Origin: Natronoplasma sp964602715
GTDB lineage: Archaea > Thermoplasmatota > Thermoplasmata > Halarchaeoplasmatales > Halarchaeoplasmataceae
DNA length: 64,000 nucleotides
Reading direction: 5' to 3'
Assembly (NCBI GenBank): GCA_964602715.1
Contig: CAZRSB010000002.1
Coordinates: forward strand, 15,509-79,508
Shown: piece by piece, positions 18,372 through 27,315 of the stretch
How the letters are laid out: every line of letters starts with the position of its first letter
Position numbering within the stretch: the stretch's first letter is position 1
Translations under genes and position numbers: made by a program
The notes under the pieces: model-generated
The model's input: the letters and a program-made list of their open reading frames with translations, nothing else
What the model was told of the DNA's origin: nothing
Database searches by the model: none

Positions 18372-19517
18372 CTACCCGACTACGGCGCCTTCTTCTTCAA
18401 GATCCATGTCCTCGAATCTTTCGACCCTCAACCGCTCTATATCCATCGATGGTTTTTCTCCAAGTACCAATTCAGCCGTTACCTTGGTCACCATAGGAGA
18501 GACCATGAAGCCGTGTCCGCTAAAACCATTTATCTGATAAAAACGTTCGACTTCAGGGACTGAACCCAATATAGGCTGAGCATCCGGTGTGGTATCATAT
18601 AGACCACCCCATTGTCTTATCATGTTAACAGCACTGAATCTTGGAATGAAATCTAGTAATGTATCTGAGAACTTCTTTAGAAACCACAAACTTCCTTTTT
18701 GGTTGATTCCAGGTTCCTCGTTTGGATTACCTATACCGCCGACAACGTTCCCGTGTTCGCTCTGACTGAAATAGATTCCGTGTTTAAAAGATATTACCAT
18801 AGGATCTAAAAAACGCTCATAAGGTTCTGTTACCATTATCTCGTGTCTAACAGGCTCGTTTGGGATCTCAGCTCCGGCCATCTTCGCGATCTTAGAAGAC
18901 CATCCTCCCGCAGCATTTATCACAGTATCTGTCTTTATATCTCCACTTTCTGTTTTCACTGTTTTGATCTCCTTTCCTTCTGTAACTATATCGGTGACTT
19001 CCGTATGTTCTTTTATATCGATACCCATCTCTCTTATTCGGTTTGCGTAACCATGGATCACTTTGAATGGGTATATGGTGCCGTCACTTTGGTTGAAGGT
19101 CGCAGCTACGACATCCGAGATGTCCAACTCCGGCACTATTCCCTTCGCTTCCTCTGGAGTCAAAAACTCGCTTTCCACTCCCAAACTGTTCTGCCTCTTC
19201 ACGTTTTCTTTGAACTCTTTGGCTTCCTCATCATCGAAAGCTAGAACTAGATATCCTCCTTGGTAGAATTCCAGGTCTTCTTCCAGTTCCTTATCTAATT
19301 CTTCGAACATCTTTCTGCTTTCCCTAGCTAATTTTATATTTTCTTCAGAGGTCCACTGCTGTCTTATACCCCCTCCGTTTCTTCCAGAAGCACCATAGCC
19401 TAGGTAGGACTTATCTAGAACTAGAACATCGGTAAATCCTTTTTTACCTAGATGATAAGCTGTTCCAAGACCGTTGACCCCTCCACCGATGATCACCGTT
19501 TCATAATTTTCAGTCAT
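18372..19517 (-). CDS. FAD-dependent amine oxidoreductase, beta (catalytic) subunit; L-proline dehydrogenase-like
   Basis: 381 residues of the DAO/SoxB family. The dinucleotide fold VIIGGGVNGLGTAYHLG begins at residue 5, and GYGASGRNGGGIRQQW is the typical flavin-contacting loop. C-terminal GGLYDTTPDAQPILG and NGFSGHGFMVSP complete the family pattern. It is the catalytic subunit that would oxidise a secondary amino acid (proline, sarcosine or similar). The gene is last in a four-gene operon with an SoxA-like alpha subunit, a 4Fe-4S protein and a BFD-type [2Fe-2S] protein. That gene content matches the hetero-oligomeric dye-linked L-proline dehydrogenase of Thermococcus. Its start overlaps the upstream gene by 8 bases. 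The substrate is inferred from context only. Confidence 0.85.
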   Translation of the reverse strand: MTENYETVIIGGGVNGLGTAYHLGKKGFTDVLVLDKSYLGYGASGRNGGGIRQQWTSEENIKLARESRKMFEELDKELEEDLEFYQGGYLVLAFDDEEAKEFKENVKRQNSLGVESEFLTPEEAKGIVPELDISDVVAATFNQSDGTIYPFKVIHGYANRIREMGIDIKEHTEVTDIVTEGKEIKTVKTESGDIKTDTVINAAGGWSSKIAKMAGAEIPNEPVRHEIMVTEPYERFLDPMVISFKHGIYFSQSEHGNVVGGIGNPNEEPGINQKGSLWFLKKFSDTLLDFIPRFSAVNMIRQWGGLYDTTPDAQPILGSVPEVERFYQINGFSGHGFMVSPMVTKVTAELVLGEKPSMDIERLRVERFEDMDLEEEGAVVG

Positions 19518-19788
19518 CGTCTTTACCTCCTTCTGGTGAAGCTAAGAGAGAAAATGGTACAGGTCTTGAAGGAGGTCTAGCAGTAGGTTCTTTGATCTCA
19601 TCGATATCTTTACCTGTTTCCCTCATCAATACCCTACGAGCCAAGATCAAACATGAGTTTCCTTGACATGGTCCCATACCCAATCTTAAATGTCTCTTTA
19701 ATTTTTCTAATTCATCATAACCTTTATCTATAGCTTCGATTACATCTTCTTCTGTAAGATCTTCGCACCTACATATTATAGTAGTCAT
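19510..19788 (-). CDS. BFD-like [2Fe-2S] subunit of the amine dehydrogenase complex
   Basis: 92 residues. Four cysteines in the BFD pattern (IICRCEDLTEEDV and GMGPCQGNSC) bind a [2Fe-2S] cluster. Such small subunits (delta/PdhX-like) pass electrons between the flavin subunits. The remaining C-terminus (TARPPSRPVPFSLLA) is the conserved arm also seen at the C-terminus of related SoxA/HcnA proteins, which contacts the partner. It overlaps both neighbours (4 bases with the ferredoxin gene, 8 with the beta subunit), strong evidence of one complex. Confidence 0.88.
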   Translation of the reverse strand: MTTIICRCEDLTEEDVIEAIDKGYDELEKLKRHLRLGMGPCQGNSCLILARRVLMRETGKDIDEIKEPTARPPSRPVPFSLLASPEGGKDDD

Positions 19789-20261
19789 TTTATCACCTCG
19801 AAACCTCTAACTTGCCAAACATTTTCTTTATCGATTTCTAAAGTTATTCCGTATGTTTTATCTGATCTTCTAACACCAGTGACTTCAGCCCTCTGAACTT
19901 CCTCTCCCATTCGATTTAGAGCTCTCACTTCGTCCCCTTTCTCGGGTACAGGGAGGTATTCATAGGGCAATGTGATTTTACACCTTTCCTCGCTGTAACT
20001 GCAGTCGACCACGAAGATAGCTAATCCCGGGCACTCGGTCACACAAAGCGCACAGCCGGTGCATTCTTCGAAGTCTATATCTGGAGTATCGGTTATCTCG
20101 TCCATATCTATCGCGCCGAAGTTGCACGTAGCTACGCACGGGTCACAAGGGATGTTCTCCACGCACTCTATTATAACTACGGGACCTTCCTTCAATCGTT
20201 CCTTGCTGGGCTTATCTATATGTTCCGATCTTACTATACCATCATTCTTATGATCACTCAT
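19785..20261 (-). CDS. 4Fe-4S ferredoxin-type subunit of the amine dehydrogenase complex
   Basis: 158 residues. It carries two cysteine groups, CVENIPCDPCVATC (about 33-46) and CTGCALCVTEC (about 67-77), the second a complete CxxCxxCxxxC. The C-terminal ~60 residues (EYLPVPEKGDEVRALNRMGEE) form a small beta domain. It fits the gamma/PdhF electron-transfer subunit of dye-linked proline dehydrogenase. The gene follows the alpha subunit by 46 bases and overlaps the BFD gene by 4 bases (ATGA). A cytoplasmic location at the membrane face is assumed. Confidence 0.87.
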   Translation of the reverse strand: MSDHKNDGIVRSEHIDKPSKERLKEGPVVIIECVENIPCDPCVATCNFGAIDMDEITDTPDIDFEECTGCALCVTECPGLAIFVVDCSYSEERCKITLPYEYLPVPEKGDEVRALNRMGEEVQRAEVTGVRRSDKTYGITLEIDKENVWQVRGFEVIK

Positions 20262-20307
20262 CCGTAAGTCACCTCTTTAATCGAGGATGGAAGGATGAAA
20301 TCTTTAA

Positions 20308-21744
20308 TCATCCGCACACCTCCTCATCTACAGTACAGGTTTTTATTCCTTGTCTAGGGGCTTCTCCATATGGGCCTTTACGCATCTGTTTTAATCCTCT
20401 TTGGGCTTCTTTTTTTGAGATAACGGTGTCTTCAGTTTCACCCTTGACGTGTTCGTACACTGCCGCTCCAGCTATCTTTCCTTCTAACGCTGCGACAGTA
20501 GCTTCTTCTATCCCTGCAGCATCACCTGCTACGTAAATCCCTCTTTCAGTCGTCATCATCTCTTCTGTTCTCAGAGGTACCCATCCTCCTAGTTGGGGGA
20601 CATAATCCATTTCACAACCGGCCTGTCTTAAAAAGCCAACATCTGGGCTCAATCCTACTGCCAAACAGATCACATCACATTCTATCTCTTTTTCTGTTCC
20701 CTCTATTGGGTTCCAGTTTTCATCGATTTTTTGTATGACTGCACCCTCTACACTTTTTTCTCCTATCGCCTTTTTTATGGTATGATTGGTACTGATCGGC
20801 ACTCCTGCTCTCCTTATCTTAGAAGCATGTACCTGGTACCCACCTATTTCAGGCAAAGCTTCTATCACTTCCACAACATCAACGCCAGCCTGTAATAGCT
20901 GATAAGTTACGATCAATCCTACATTTCCAGAACCTACCATTAGGACTTTATCTCCTGGAACTATACCTTCTTCGTTCATCAATGTTTGTACTCCTCCTGC
21001 TCCGTAAACTCCAGGAAGATCGTTATTTTCAAATGCTAGAAAGTCTTCTAAAGCGCCAGCTGCGTAAATGATCCCTTCTCCCTCATATATTTCTAATCTT
21101 TCATTTGCTCTAATGACTACCTTTTTCTCAGGGTAATATCCTAGTACCTTTGCTTCAGTATGTATTTTTACTCCGGCTTCTTCAGCTTTTTCTACCAGTT
21201 CTTCACCTATTTTTACACCTCTCGTACCAGCGTCTTCTTCATGACTACCAAAGAATTGATGTGTTTGTTTAACCAACTGTCCTCCTAGGTCATCGCTCTG
21301 ATCAAAAAGATGGACATCGGCTCCATTTCTTCCTGCGATTATACCTGCCATGAGCCCAGCTGGTCCACCTCCAATGATTATCACATCAACATCTTCCTCG
21401 TACCTTTCTTTTCCTCTACCAACGTCTATTTTGGGGAATTCAGCTTTAGAACCCGTTCTTTCCACTTTCATACCCTCTTCCGCAAGGGTCGTACAAGTTC
21501 TAACATTTGGAATACCATCAACTTTCATCAAACACGAAGAACATTTTCCAATAGCACAGAAAAACCCTCTTGGTCGTTCATGTTTTTTACTTTTAGTGAA
21601 CTCTTTTACCCCTTCAGCATAGAGTGCTGAAGCTATAGTTTCTCCTTCATATGCTTTTATTTTTTCATCTTCGAAATCGAAATAGAAGCTATCATCTTTA
21701 GCAAATTCTATTATAGGATGCTGGAAAATTCTTTTTCTGCACAT
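20308..21744 (-). CDS. FAD/NAD(P)-linked oxidoreductase, alpha subunit (SoxA/HcnB-like) of the amine dehydrogenase complex
   Basis: 478 residues. The N-terminal ferredoxin-like Fer2_4 domain has cysteines in FCAIGKCSSC and RTCTTLAEEG. It is followed by an FAD fold (IIGGGPAGLMAGIIAGRNGA, about 125) and a second nucleotide fold (VLMVGSGNVGLIVTYQLL, about 268). C-terminal GIYVAGDAAGIEEATVAALEG closes the flavin site. Homologues are the alpha subunits of sarcosine oxidase, HCN synthase HcnB, octopine oxidase and Thermococcus proline dehydrogenase PDH1. It is the first gene of the operon alpha, 4Fe-4S, BFD, beta. The role is amino-acid oxidation feeding electrons to ferredoxin, NAD or quinone-like acceptors; the exact substrate is open. 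Confidence 0.87.
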   Translation of the reverse strand: MCRKRIFQHPIIEFAKDDSFYFDFEDEKIKAYEGETIASALYAEGVKEFTKSKKHERPRGFFCAIGKCSSCLMKVDGIPNVRTCTTLAEEGMKVERTGSKAEFPKIDVGRGKERYEEDVDVIIIGGGPAGLMAGIIAGRNGADVHLFDQSDDLGGQLVKQTHQFFGSHEEDAGTRGVKIGEELVEKAEEAGVKIHTEAKVLGYYPEKKVVIRANERLEIYEGEGIIYAAGALEDFLAFENNDLPGVYGAGGVQTLMNEEGIVPGDKVLMVGSGNVGLIVTYQLLQAGVDVVEVIEALPEIGGYQVHASKIRRAGVPISTNHTIKKAIGEKSVEGAVIQKIDENWNPIEGTEKEIECDVICLAVGLSPDVGFLRQAGCEMDYVPQLGGWVPLRTEEMMTTERGIYVAGDAAGIEEATVAALEGKIAGAAVYEHVKGETEDTVISKKEAQRGLKQMRKGPYGEAPRQGIKTCTVDEEVCG

Positions 21745-21877
21745 TTAGACACCTTTCTCTCGATTTATTTAAGAGATAAAAACATTTTGTTCTATTTTCA
21801 CTTTTTTTGGGAATTTTGCACTTTTGCACGGATATTTGACCAACAAAGCAATATATCCTTTATCAAATGACTAAAGG

Positions 21878-22168
21878 ATGAAGTGGTATCTTTGCAAAGA
21901 GTGTAATAACATCTCTGAAAATAGACAAGATTGTCCTTCTTGTGGTGACGAGATGGAAAAAGTTAAGATATCTAGAGGTCTTGAAGGTTCTATACCATTC
22001 ATACTGGCAGGATTAGCTGCTTCACTTCTTTTAGTGAGTTTTATCATTGATCGATATACCTTGATCTGGTTTGCTTTTCCTCTAATAGGGGCGGGATTGA
22101 TCTATGATCATCTCTATGAGAAACAGATGAAAAAGATTTTAAAAAATAAAATAAAAAAGGAAAAATGA
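21878..22168 (+). CDS. Small zinc-ribbon two-pass membrane protein
   Basis: 96 residues. It has an N-terminal zinc ribbon (YLCKECNN and DCPSCGDE, residues 4-23) and two membrane segments (about 35-53 and 57-73: FILAGLAASLLLVSFII, LIWFAFPLIGAGLIY). The Lys-rich C-terminus is KKILKNKIKKEK. Family not named; small archaeal zinc-ribbon membrane proteins are common. A TATA-like CAATATATCC about 28 bases before the ATG predicts a short leader. It precedes the gyrase genes by 160 bases in the same direction but with a separate promoter. Confidence 0.75.
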   Translation: MKWYLCKECNNISENRQDCPSCGDEMEKVKISRGLEGSIPFILAGLAASLLLVSFIIDRYTLIWFAFPLIGAGLIYDHLYEKQMKKILKNKIKKEK

Positions 22169-22214
22169 GTAAATGGTCTTATATTTTTCTTTAAATACCC
22201 AGAAGGCAAAAAGA

Positions 22215-22222
22215 TTAATATA
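22215..22222 (+). promoter_or_regulatory. TATA box of the gyrB leader ORF / gyrBA operon
   Basis: TTAATATA is centred 25 bases before the ATG at 22243, predicting transcription from that ATG. A second TATA-like CTTTAAATAC at 22189-22198 may add an earlier start. Confidence 0.5.
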
Positions 22223-22242
22223 CTTCTAATACATGACAAATA

Positions 22243-22329
22243 ATGTTACCTGAGGAGTTTTTCGGACTCTTCTGGGATGCACTCAAAAATGGATTTATAA
22301 GATCGGGACTTGTTAAGAAGGAAGGTTAA
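22243..22329 (+). CDS. 28-residue leader ORF abutting gyrB
   Basis: A short open frame, MLPEEFFGLFWDALKNGFIR then SGLVKKEG, ends in TAA directly before the gyrB ATG with no spacer. A TATA box 25 bases upstream would make it leaderless. The peptide is amphipathic with aromatic residues (FFGLFW). Its GGAAGGT near the end could serve as the gyrB ribosome site, so it may regulate gyrB by coupling. Whether it is a true gene needs comparison with relatives; the exact abutment and good promoter are the evidence. Confidence 0.45.
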   Translation: MLPEEFFGLFWDALKNGFIRSGLVKKEG

Positions 22330-24252
22330 ATGATGAAAGATGAATCTATATTCAAAAAAGAAGATATTTACGATTCTGAAAAAATAAAGGTACTTGAAGG
22401 TTTAAAAGCAGTGAGAAAAAGACCTAGTATGTATATCGGAAGTACTGATGAGAGAGGATTGCATCATCTCGTCTACGAGGTTGTTGATAACAGTATTGAT
22501 GAAGCTATGGAAGGTTACTGCGATAAAATTCAAGTCATAATAGAGGAGGATGGATCAGTTAAAGTGTGTGATAATGGGAGAGGTATACCTGTGAGTGAGC
22601 ATCCTCAATATGGAAGACCAGGTGTTGAAATTGTTATGACTAAGCTTCATGCTGGTGGGAAATTTGATAGGAAGAGCTACAAAGTTTCTGGTGGTCTCCA
22701 CGGTGTTGGAGTATCCGTTGTGAATGCTCTTTCGAAATGGTTAGAAGTGAAAGTAAAACGAGAGGGTGAAGTTTATTACCAGAGATATGAAAGAGGAAAG
22801 CCAGTCACTGATGTGGATAAAATAGACGGAGATGGGAAGATCAGTGGAACTATAACCACGTTCAAACCAGATCCAGAAATATTTGAAACTATCGAATTTG
22901 AATACAGTGAGTTAGAAAAAAGGATGAGAGAACTAGCCTTTTTAAATAAAGGGTTGGAAATTATAATAAAGGATGAAAGAAAAGGCCTAAAGAACAAATT
23001 CCATTATGAGGGAGGAATAATCGAGTTCGTAGAGTTTTTAAATAAGGATAAAGAGAAACTTCATTCTGAACCTATTTATTTCAACAGGAGGGAAGATGGT
23101 GTTCATGTTGAGGTGGCTATGCAGTACCGCACTGAATCTTATTCAAGAGAGATAATGGCCTTCGCTAACAATATAAATACGAAGGAAGGAGGGACCCATC
23201 TAAGTGGATTCAGGGCAGCTCTGACTAGAACGCTGAATAGTTATGCTGATAATAATGACTTAGTAGGTGATATAAATATAAGGGGTGATGATTACCGTGA
23301 GGGATTGACCTCTGTAATCAACGTAAAATTACCGGAACCTCAATTTGAGGGCCAGACTAAAACTAAATTAGGAAACAGTGAGATCAGAGGTATCGTACAA
23401 TCTATAGTTAGTGATGAGTTGATGACTTATCTAGAGGAAAATCCTAAAGTGGCCGAGGCGATAATTGAAAAGGCCCTAACTGCTGCTAAGGCGAGGCAGG
23501 CCGCCAAAAAAGCTAAAGAACTTACTAGAAGAAAGGGTATTTTAGATAGTGTTGATCTTCCAGGCAAGCTTTCAGATTGTGCTAATCCTGATCCAACTAA
23601 ATCTGAGCTTTACATAGTAGAGGGAGATTCTGCAGGAGGTTCCGCAAAACAAGGTAGGAACAGGGATTTTCAAGCTATATTGCCTTTGAGAGGTAAGATA
23701 ATCAATGTAGAAAAAGCTAGATTGAACAAGATGCTTGAAAATAAAGAGATCAGATCGGTTATTTCAGCCATAGGTGCAGGTATAGGAGATGATTTTGATC
23801 CAGATGAAAGTCGTTATCATAAGGTGATCATCATGACAGATGCAGATGTGGATGGGGCCCACATAAGGACACTCCTATTGACTTTCTTTTATAGGTATAT
23901 GAAACCACTTATCGAGAGAGGATATCTTTACATGGCTCAACCTCCTCTTTATAAGATAACCAAAGGAGGGGGAGTCAGATATGCACACAGTGAGGAAGAA
24001 AAGGAGAACATCCTTGCCGAATGGGGTAAAAGAGGAGTCAGCATTCAGCGTTACAAGGGTTTGGGAGAAATGAATCCCAAAGAGCTTTGGGAGACTACTA
24101 TGGATCCGGATAATCGGGTTTTGGCCAAGGTTACCGTTGAAGATGGCGAGAGAGCAGATGAACTTTTTGATTTGTTGATGGGAAAGAGTGTACAGCCAAG
24201 AAAAGAGTTCATCAAACAGAATGCAAAGGCCGCAACTAACATAGATGTGTGA
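22330..24252 (+). CDS. gyrB: DNA gyrase subunit B
   Basis: 640 residues, the usual GyrB length without insertions. GHKL ATPase motifs: VVDNSIDEAMEG (the Asn and Glu of motif I), CDNGRGIPVSEHP and KVSGGLHGVGVSVVNALS. The transducer and TOPRIM domains follow (VEGDSAGGSAKQGRNR, then IIMTDADVDGAHIRTLLL with the acidic metal residues). With GyrA it introduces negative supercoils using ATP. Two adjacent ATGs (22330, 22333) are possible starts; both directly follow the leader ORF's stop. It is followed by gyrA after 9 bases, so they form an operon. Euryarchaeal gyrases are of bacterial origin. Confidence 0.98.
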   Translation: MMKDESIFKKEDIYDSEKIKVLEGLKAVRKRPSMYIGSTDERGLHHLVYEVVDNSIDEAMEGYCDKIQVIIEEDGSVKVCDNGRGIPVSEHPQYGRPGVEIVMTKLHAGGKFDRKSYKVSGGLHGVGVSVVNALSKWLEVKVKREGEVYYQRYERGKPVTDVDKIDGDGKISGTITTFKPDPEIFETIEFEYSELEKRMRELAFLNKGLEIIIKDERKGLKNKFHYEGGIIEFVEFLNKDKEKLHSEPIYFNRREDGVHVEVAMQYRTESYSREIMAFANNINTKEGGTHLSGFRAALTRTLNSYADNNDLVGDINIRGDDYREGLTSVINVKLPEPQFEGQTKTKLGNSEIRGIVQSIVSDELMTYLEENPKVAEAIIEKALTAAKARQAAKKAKELTRRKGILDSVDLPGKLSDCANPDPTKSELYIVEGDSAGGSAKQGRNRDFQAILPLRGKIINVEKARLNKMLENKEIRSVISAIGAGIGDDFDPDESRYHKVIIMTDADVDGAHIRTLLLTFFYRYMKPLIERGYLYMAQPPLYKITKGGGVRYAHSEEEKENILAEWGKRGVSIQRYKGLGEMNPKELWETTMDPDNRVLAKVTVEDGERADELFDLLMGKSVQPRKEFIKQNAKAATNIDV

Positions 24253-24261
24253 TGTGATAAG

Positions 24262-26733
24262 ATGGTTACAGAGTCAGAAAATGAGCAGATAGCTGATGAA
24301 GTGTTTGATAAGAGTTTAGAAGATGAGATGGAGAGTTCATACATCAATTATGCGATGAGTGTAATAGTGGGCAGGGCATTACCTGATGTTAGGGATGGCT
24401 TAAAACCTGTCCATAGAAGGATATTATACTCAATGAGACAAGAAGGCTTATCTTCAGATAAGTCACATAAAAAATCAGCACGTGTTGTGGGTGATGTATT
24501 AGGTAAATATCATCCTCATGGTGATCGGGCAGTTTATGATGCTCTTGTCAGGATGTCTCAGGATTTCTCTTTAAGATATCCATTGATTGATGGTCAGGGT
24601 AATTTTGGTTCTTTAGATGGAGATGAACCCGCTGCCATGCGTTATACTGAAGCTAGACTGGAGGAACTAGCCGAAGAATTGATGGAGGATTTAGATAAAA
24701 ATACTGTTGAATTTAGAGATAACTACGATGGTACACTAGAAGAACCCACTGTATTACCTTCTAAATTACCTAATTTACTTCTAAATGGCTCGAGTGGAAT
24801 CGCCGTTGGTATGTCCACTAATATACCTCCTCACAATCTCAATGAACTCGTTGCTGCGATCAAATTACTCATAGATGAACCGGAATCTGAAATAACGGAT
24901 TTGATGGAAAAATTACCAGGTCCGGATTTTCCTACGGGAGGTATAATCCATGGATATAATGGAGTATATAACGCCTATAAAGAGGGTAAAGGAAAGATAA
25001 AGGTAAGGGCAAAAACGAAGATAGAAGACCTAAGAGGTAAACGAAGTAGATTGGTGATAGAAGAAATACCTTACCAAGTTAATAAAGCTAAACTCGTAGA
25101 AAGCATAGCTAAGTTGGTAAAAGATGATGTTATCACTGATATATCGGATTTAAGGGATGAATCAGATAGGGATGGGGTCAGAGTTGTGATCGATCTTAAG
25201 AGAGGTGTTATCCCTGATGTGGTTTTGAACAAGCTTTATAAACATACTCAGATGGAGGTCACCTTTGGTGTTATCAATCTTGCACTCGTAGATGATGAAC
25301 CCCAGATCCTTGATCTTAAAGAAACTCTACAGCACTTTATAGATCATAGAGTCGATGTCATAACGCGGCGCACAAAATACGATCTTGAAAAGGCCCAAGA
25401 TAGAGCACACATATTAGAAGGTCTGCTGACAGCTTTAGACAATCTAGATAAAGTGATCAGTATAATCAGATCATCTGAGGAGCAGTCGAAAGCCAAAGAA
25501 AGGCTGATGTCCGAATTTTTATTGAGTAGTGATCAGGCTCAAGCGATACTTAACATGCGCTTGAGGAGATTGACAGGGATGGAAAGGGATAACCTACAGA
25601 CTGAATATGAAGAACTTCAAGAAGATATCAAAAAATATAAGGAGATACTGGGAGATAAGGATCGAATCCTAAGTATCATCAAAGAAGAACTTGACGAGAT
25701 GGCCGAAAAATACGGGGATAAAAGAAGGACTGAGATAGATAAAGATGCGGTAGAAGTGGAGACTGAAGACCTAATACCGGAAGAAAAATTGGTAATAACG
25801 CTCACCCAAAGAGGTTACATAAAGAGGTCCTCTGTAGACAAATACAGAAAGCAGAGACGGGGCGGAGTGGGTTTGATCGGTATGGATACAAAAGAGGAAG
25901 ATCACGTTGTAGATCTATTCGTTACGAGTTCCCACGATTATCTTTTATTCTTTACTGACAAGGGGAGAGTCTATTGGCTCAAAGCATACAAACTACCAAA
26001 GGGCAATAGGAGAGCTAAAGGTAGACCTATAGTCAATATGCTACCTAGATTGGATGATGATGAAGAGATAGAGGATCTTATCCCCGTGAGCGAATTTTCT
26101 GAAGACAAATATCTATTGTTCTCTACCAAAAAGGGTAAGATAAAGAGAACTTCATTAAAAGAGTATAGCAATCCAAGGGTCACAGGGATTTGGGCGATCA
26201 AGCTTCAGGAAAATGATGAACTAGTTGAAACTAAATTATCTGATGGTTCAAAAGACGTAGTCCTTGGAACTAAAAATGGTCAGGCGGTGAGATTTGATGA
26301 AGAAGACGTTAGGCCCACAGGTAGATATACTATGGGTGTTAAAGGAGCCGAATTGAGGGATGATGACGAAGTGGTGAGTATGACACTAGTTGAGGAGGAT
26401 GATACAATCCTAACCATAACTAGCAAAGGGTACGGTAAACGCTCTAAGATTGAAAATTACCGCAAAACCAATCGAGGAGCGAAAGGTGTGATCACGATGA
26501 AGACCTGTGAGAGAAACGGCAAAGTCGTTTGTGTAAGAAAGATTGAAGATGATGATGAAATAGTCCTGCTAAGCAAGAAAGGCATGATAATAAGAACCCA
26601 GGCTTCAGACATAAGCAGACAGGGAAGAAATACGATGGGTGTTAAAGTGATGGAAATAAAAGAGAACGATAGGTTGGAAGCGATGTCTACAATAGTTGGT
26701 CATGAGAAAGAAAAAGAGATTTTAGAGGAATGA
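24262..26733 (+). CDS. gyrA: DNA gyrase subunit A
   Basis: 823 residues. The N-terminal breakage-reunion domain contains SYINYAMSVIVGRALPDVRD, and the catalytic tyrosine lies in MRYTEARL (about residue 130). Quinolone-region residues are in HPHGDRAVYDALVRMSQDF. The C-terminal beta-pinwheel follows, with repeats such as LVITLTQRGYIKRS and IWAIKLQENDEL. A GyrA-box (QRRGGVG) is readable around 530, which separates gyrase from topoisomerase IV. That supports true negative-supercoiling activity. The gene is 9 bases after gyrB. It ends 70 bases before a tRNA gene. Confidence 0.98.
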   Translation: MVTESENEQIADEVFDKSLEDEMESSYINYAMSVIVGRALPDVRDGLKPVHRRILYSMRQEGLSSDKSHKKSARVVGDVLGKYHPHGDRAVYDALVRMSQDFSLRYPLIDGQGNFGSLDGDEPAAMRYTEARLEELAEELMEDLDKNTVEFRDNYDGTLEEPTVLPSKLPNLLLNGSSGIAVGMSTNIPPHNLNELVAAIKLLIDEPESEITDLMEKLPGPDFPTGGIIHGYNGVYNAYKEGKGKIKVRAKTKIEDLRGKRSRLVIEEIPYQVNKAKLVESIAKLVKDDVITDISDLRDESDRDGVRVVIDLKRGVIPDVVLNKLYKHTQMEVTFGVINLALVDDEPQILDLKETLQHFIDHRVDVITRRTKYDLEKAQDRAHILEGLLTALDNLDKVISIIRSSEEQSKAKERLMSEFLLSSDQAQAILNMRLRRLTGMERDNLQTEYEELQEDIKKYKEILGDKDRILSIIKEELDEMAEKYGDKRRTEIDKDAVEVETEDLIPEEKLVITLTQRGYIKRSSVDKYRKQRRGGVGLIGMDTKEEDHVVDLFVTSSHDYLLFFTDKGRVYWLKAYKLPKGNRRAKGRPIVNMLPRLDDDEEIEDLIPVSEFSEDKYLLFSTKKGKIKRTSLKEYSNPRVTGIWAIKLQENDELVETKLSDGSKDVVLGTKNGQAVRFDEEDVRPTGRYTMGVKGAELRDDDEVVSMTLVEEDDTILTITSKGYGKRSKIENYRKTNRGAKGVITMKTCERNGKVVCVRKIEDDDEIVLLSKKGMIIRTQASDISRQGRNTMGVKVMEIKENDRLEAMSTIVGHEKEKEILEE

Positions 26734-26802
26734 GCCGAAAAACTCTTATTACTCCACAAGTTGAGAGAGGAATGAAATAGTACTTAGTATTGACTAAATC
26801 AT

Positions 26803-26877
26803 GGGCGCGTGGCCTAGCCTGGATAAGGCGCTGCCCTTCTAAGGCAGACGTCATGGGTTCGAATCCCATCGCGTCCG
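26803..26877 (+). tRNA. tRNA-Arg(TCT)
   Basis: 75 bases folding into a complete cloverleaf without intron. The acceptor GGGCGCG pairs with CGCGTCC (one G-T pair) and the D arm is GCCT...AGGC. The anticodon arm CTGCC/GGCAG has loop CTTCTAA (anticodon TCT, reading AGA). The T arm is ATGGG-TTCGAAT-CCCAT and the discriminator G. CCA is not encoded. An upstream AT-rich segment (about 26779-26790) is a possible promoter. Confidence 0.97.
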
Positions 26878-26979
26878 CTACCCTCTTTGACAGTCCACTA
26901 ACAATTACGGATTTTTCGGTATGGTTTTGGCTTCCATCATCAATCATGTTGATTTCTTAATCATCAAGATCTATCTTTA

Positions 26980-27315
26980 TCATCTTTGCGCATAGATCTC
27001 CTCCGACTTTCCTAAAACCTCGTCTCTAAAGTATCTACTCAGATCTTTCGGAGTTCTTAGGTCTACTTCTCTATCCCCCAAAATAGATGATAAATCCTCC
27101 TCCATCTGTACCAACTCGAAAAATCCGGGTTTGTGCTGGGGCTCAAACCATACTAGTATATCTATGTCACTTTCATCATCAAAATCTTCTCTTAAGACTG
27201 AACCGAACATAGAGATCTTTTTTATATTGTTTTTTTTACAGAAGCTGATTATCTGGTCTTTGTGTTCGTCTATGATCTTCTTAATATCCGGATGGATTTT
27301 CAGTTCGATTCCCAT
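26980..27315 (-). CDS. MNT-type minimal nucleotidyltransferase (orphan MntA-like)
   Basis: 111 residues of the DNA polymerase-beta fold. The signature is KISMFGSVLREDFDDESDID, i.e. GSxxR followed by SDxD with both metal-binding aspartates, then ILVWFEP. A third acidic residue lies in REVDLRTP. In MntA/HepT pairs such proteins AMPylate and neutralise a HEPN toxin. Here no HEPN gene is found on either side: upstream lies a mobile-element remnant, downstream the tRNA. It is either an orphan or has lost its partner through the insertion next door. The active site appears intact. Confidence 0.88.
   Translation of the reverse strand: MGIELKIHPDIKKIIDEHKDQIISFCKKNNIKKISMFGSVLREDFDDESDIDILVWFEPQHKPGFFELVQMEEDLSSILGDREVDLRTPKDLSRYFRDEVLGKSEEIYAQR

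Noticed and set aside
26803..26877. tRNA-Arg as an integration site for the nearby element
   Set aside because: The 3' end of the tRNA is not repeated near 27.4-28.3 kb or elsewhere that I could find, so no attachment site is supported.
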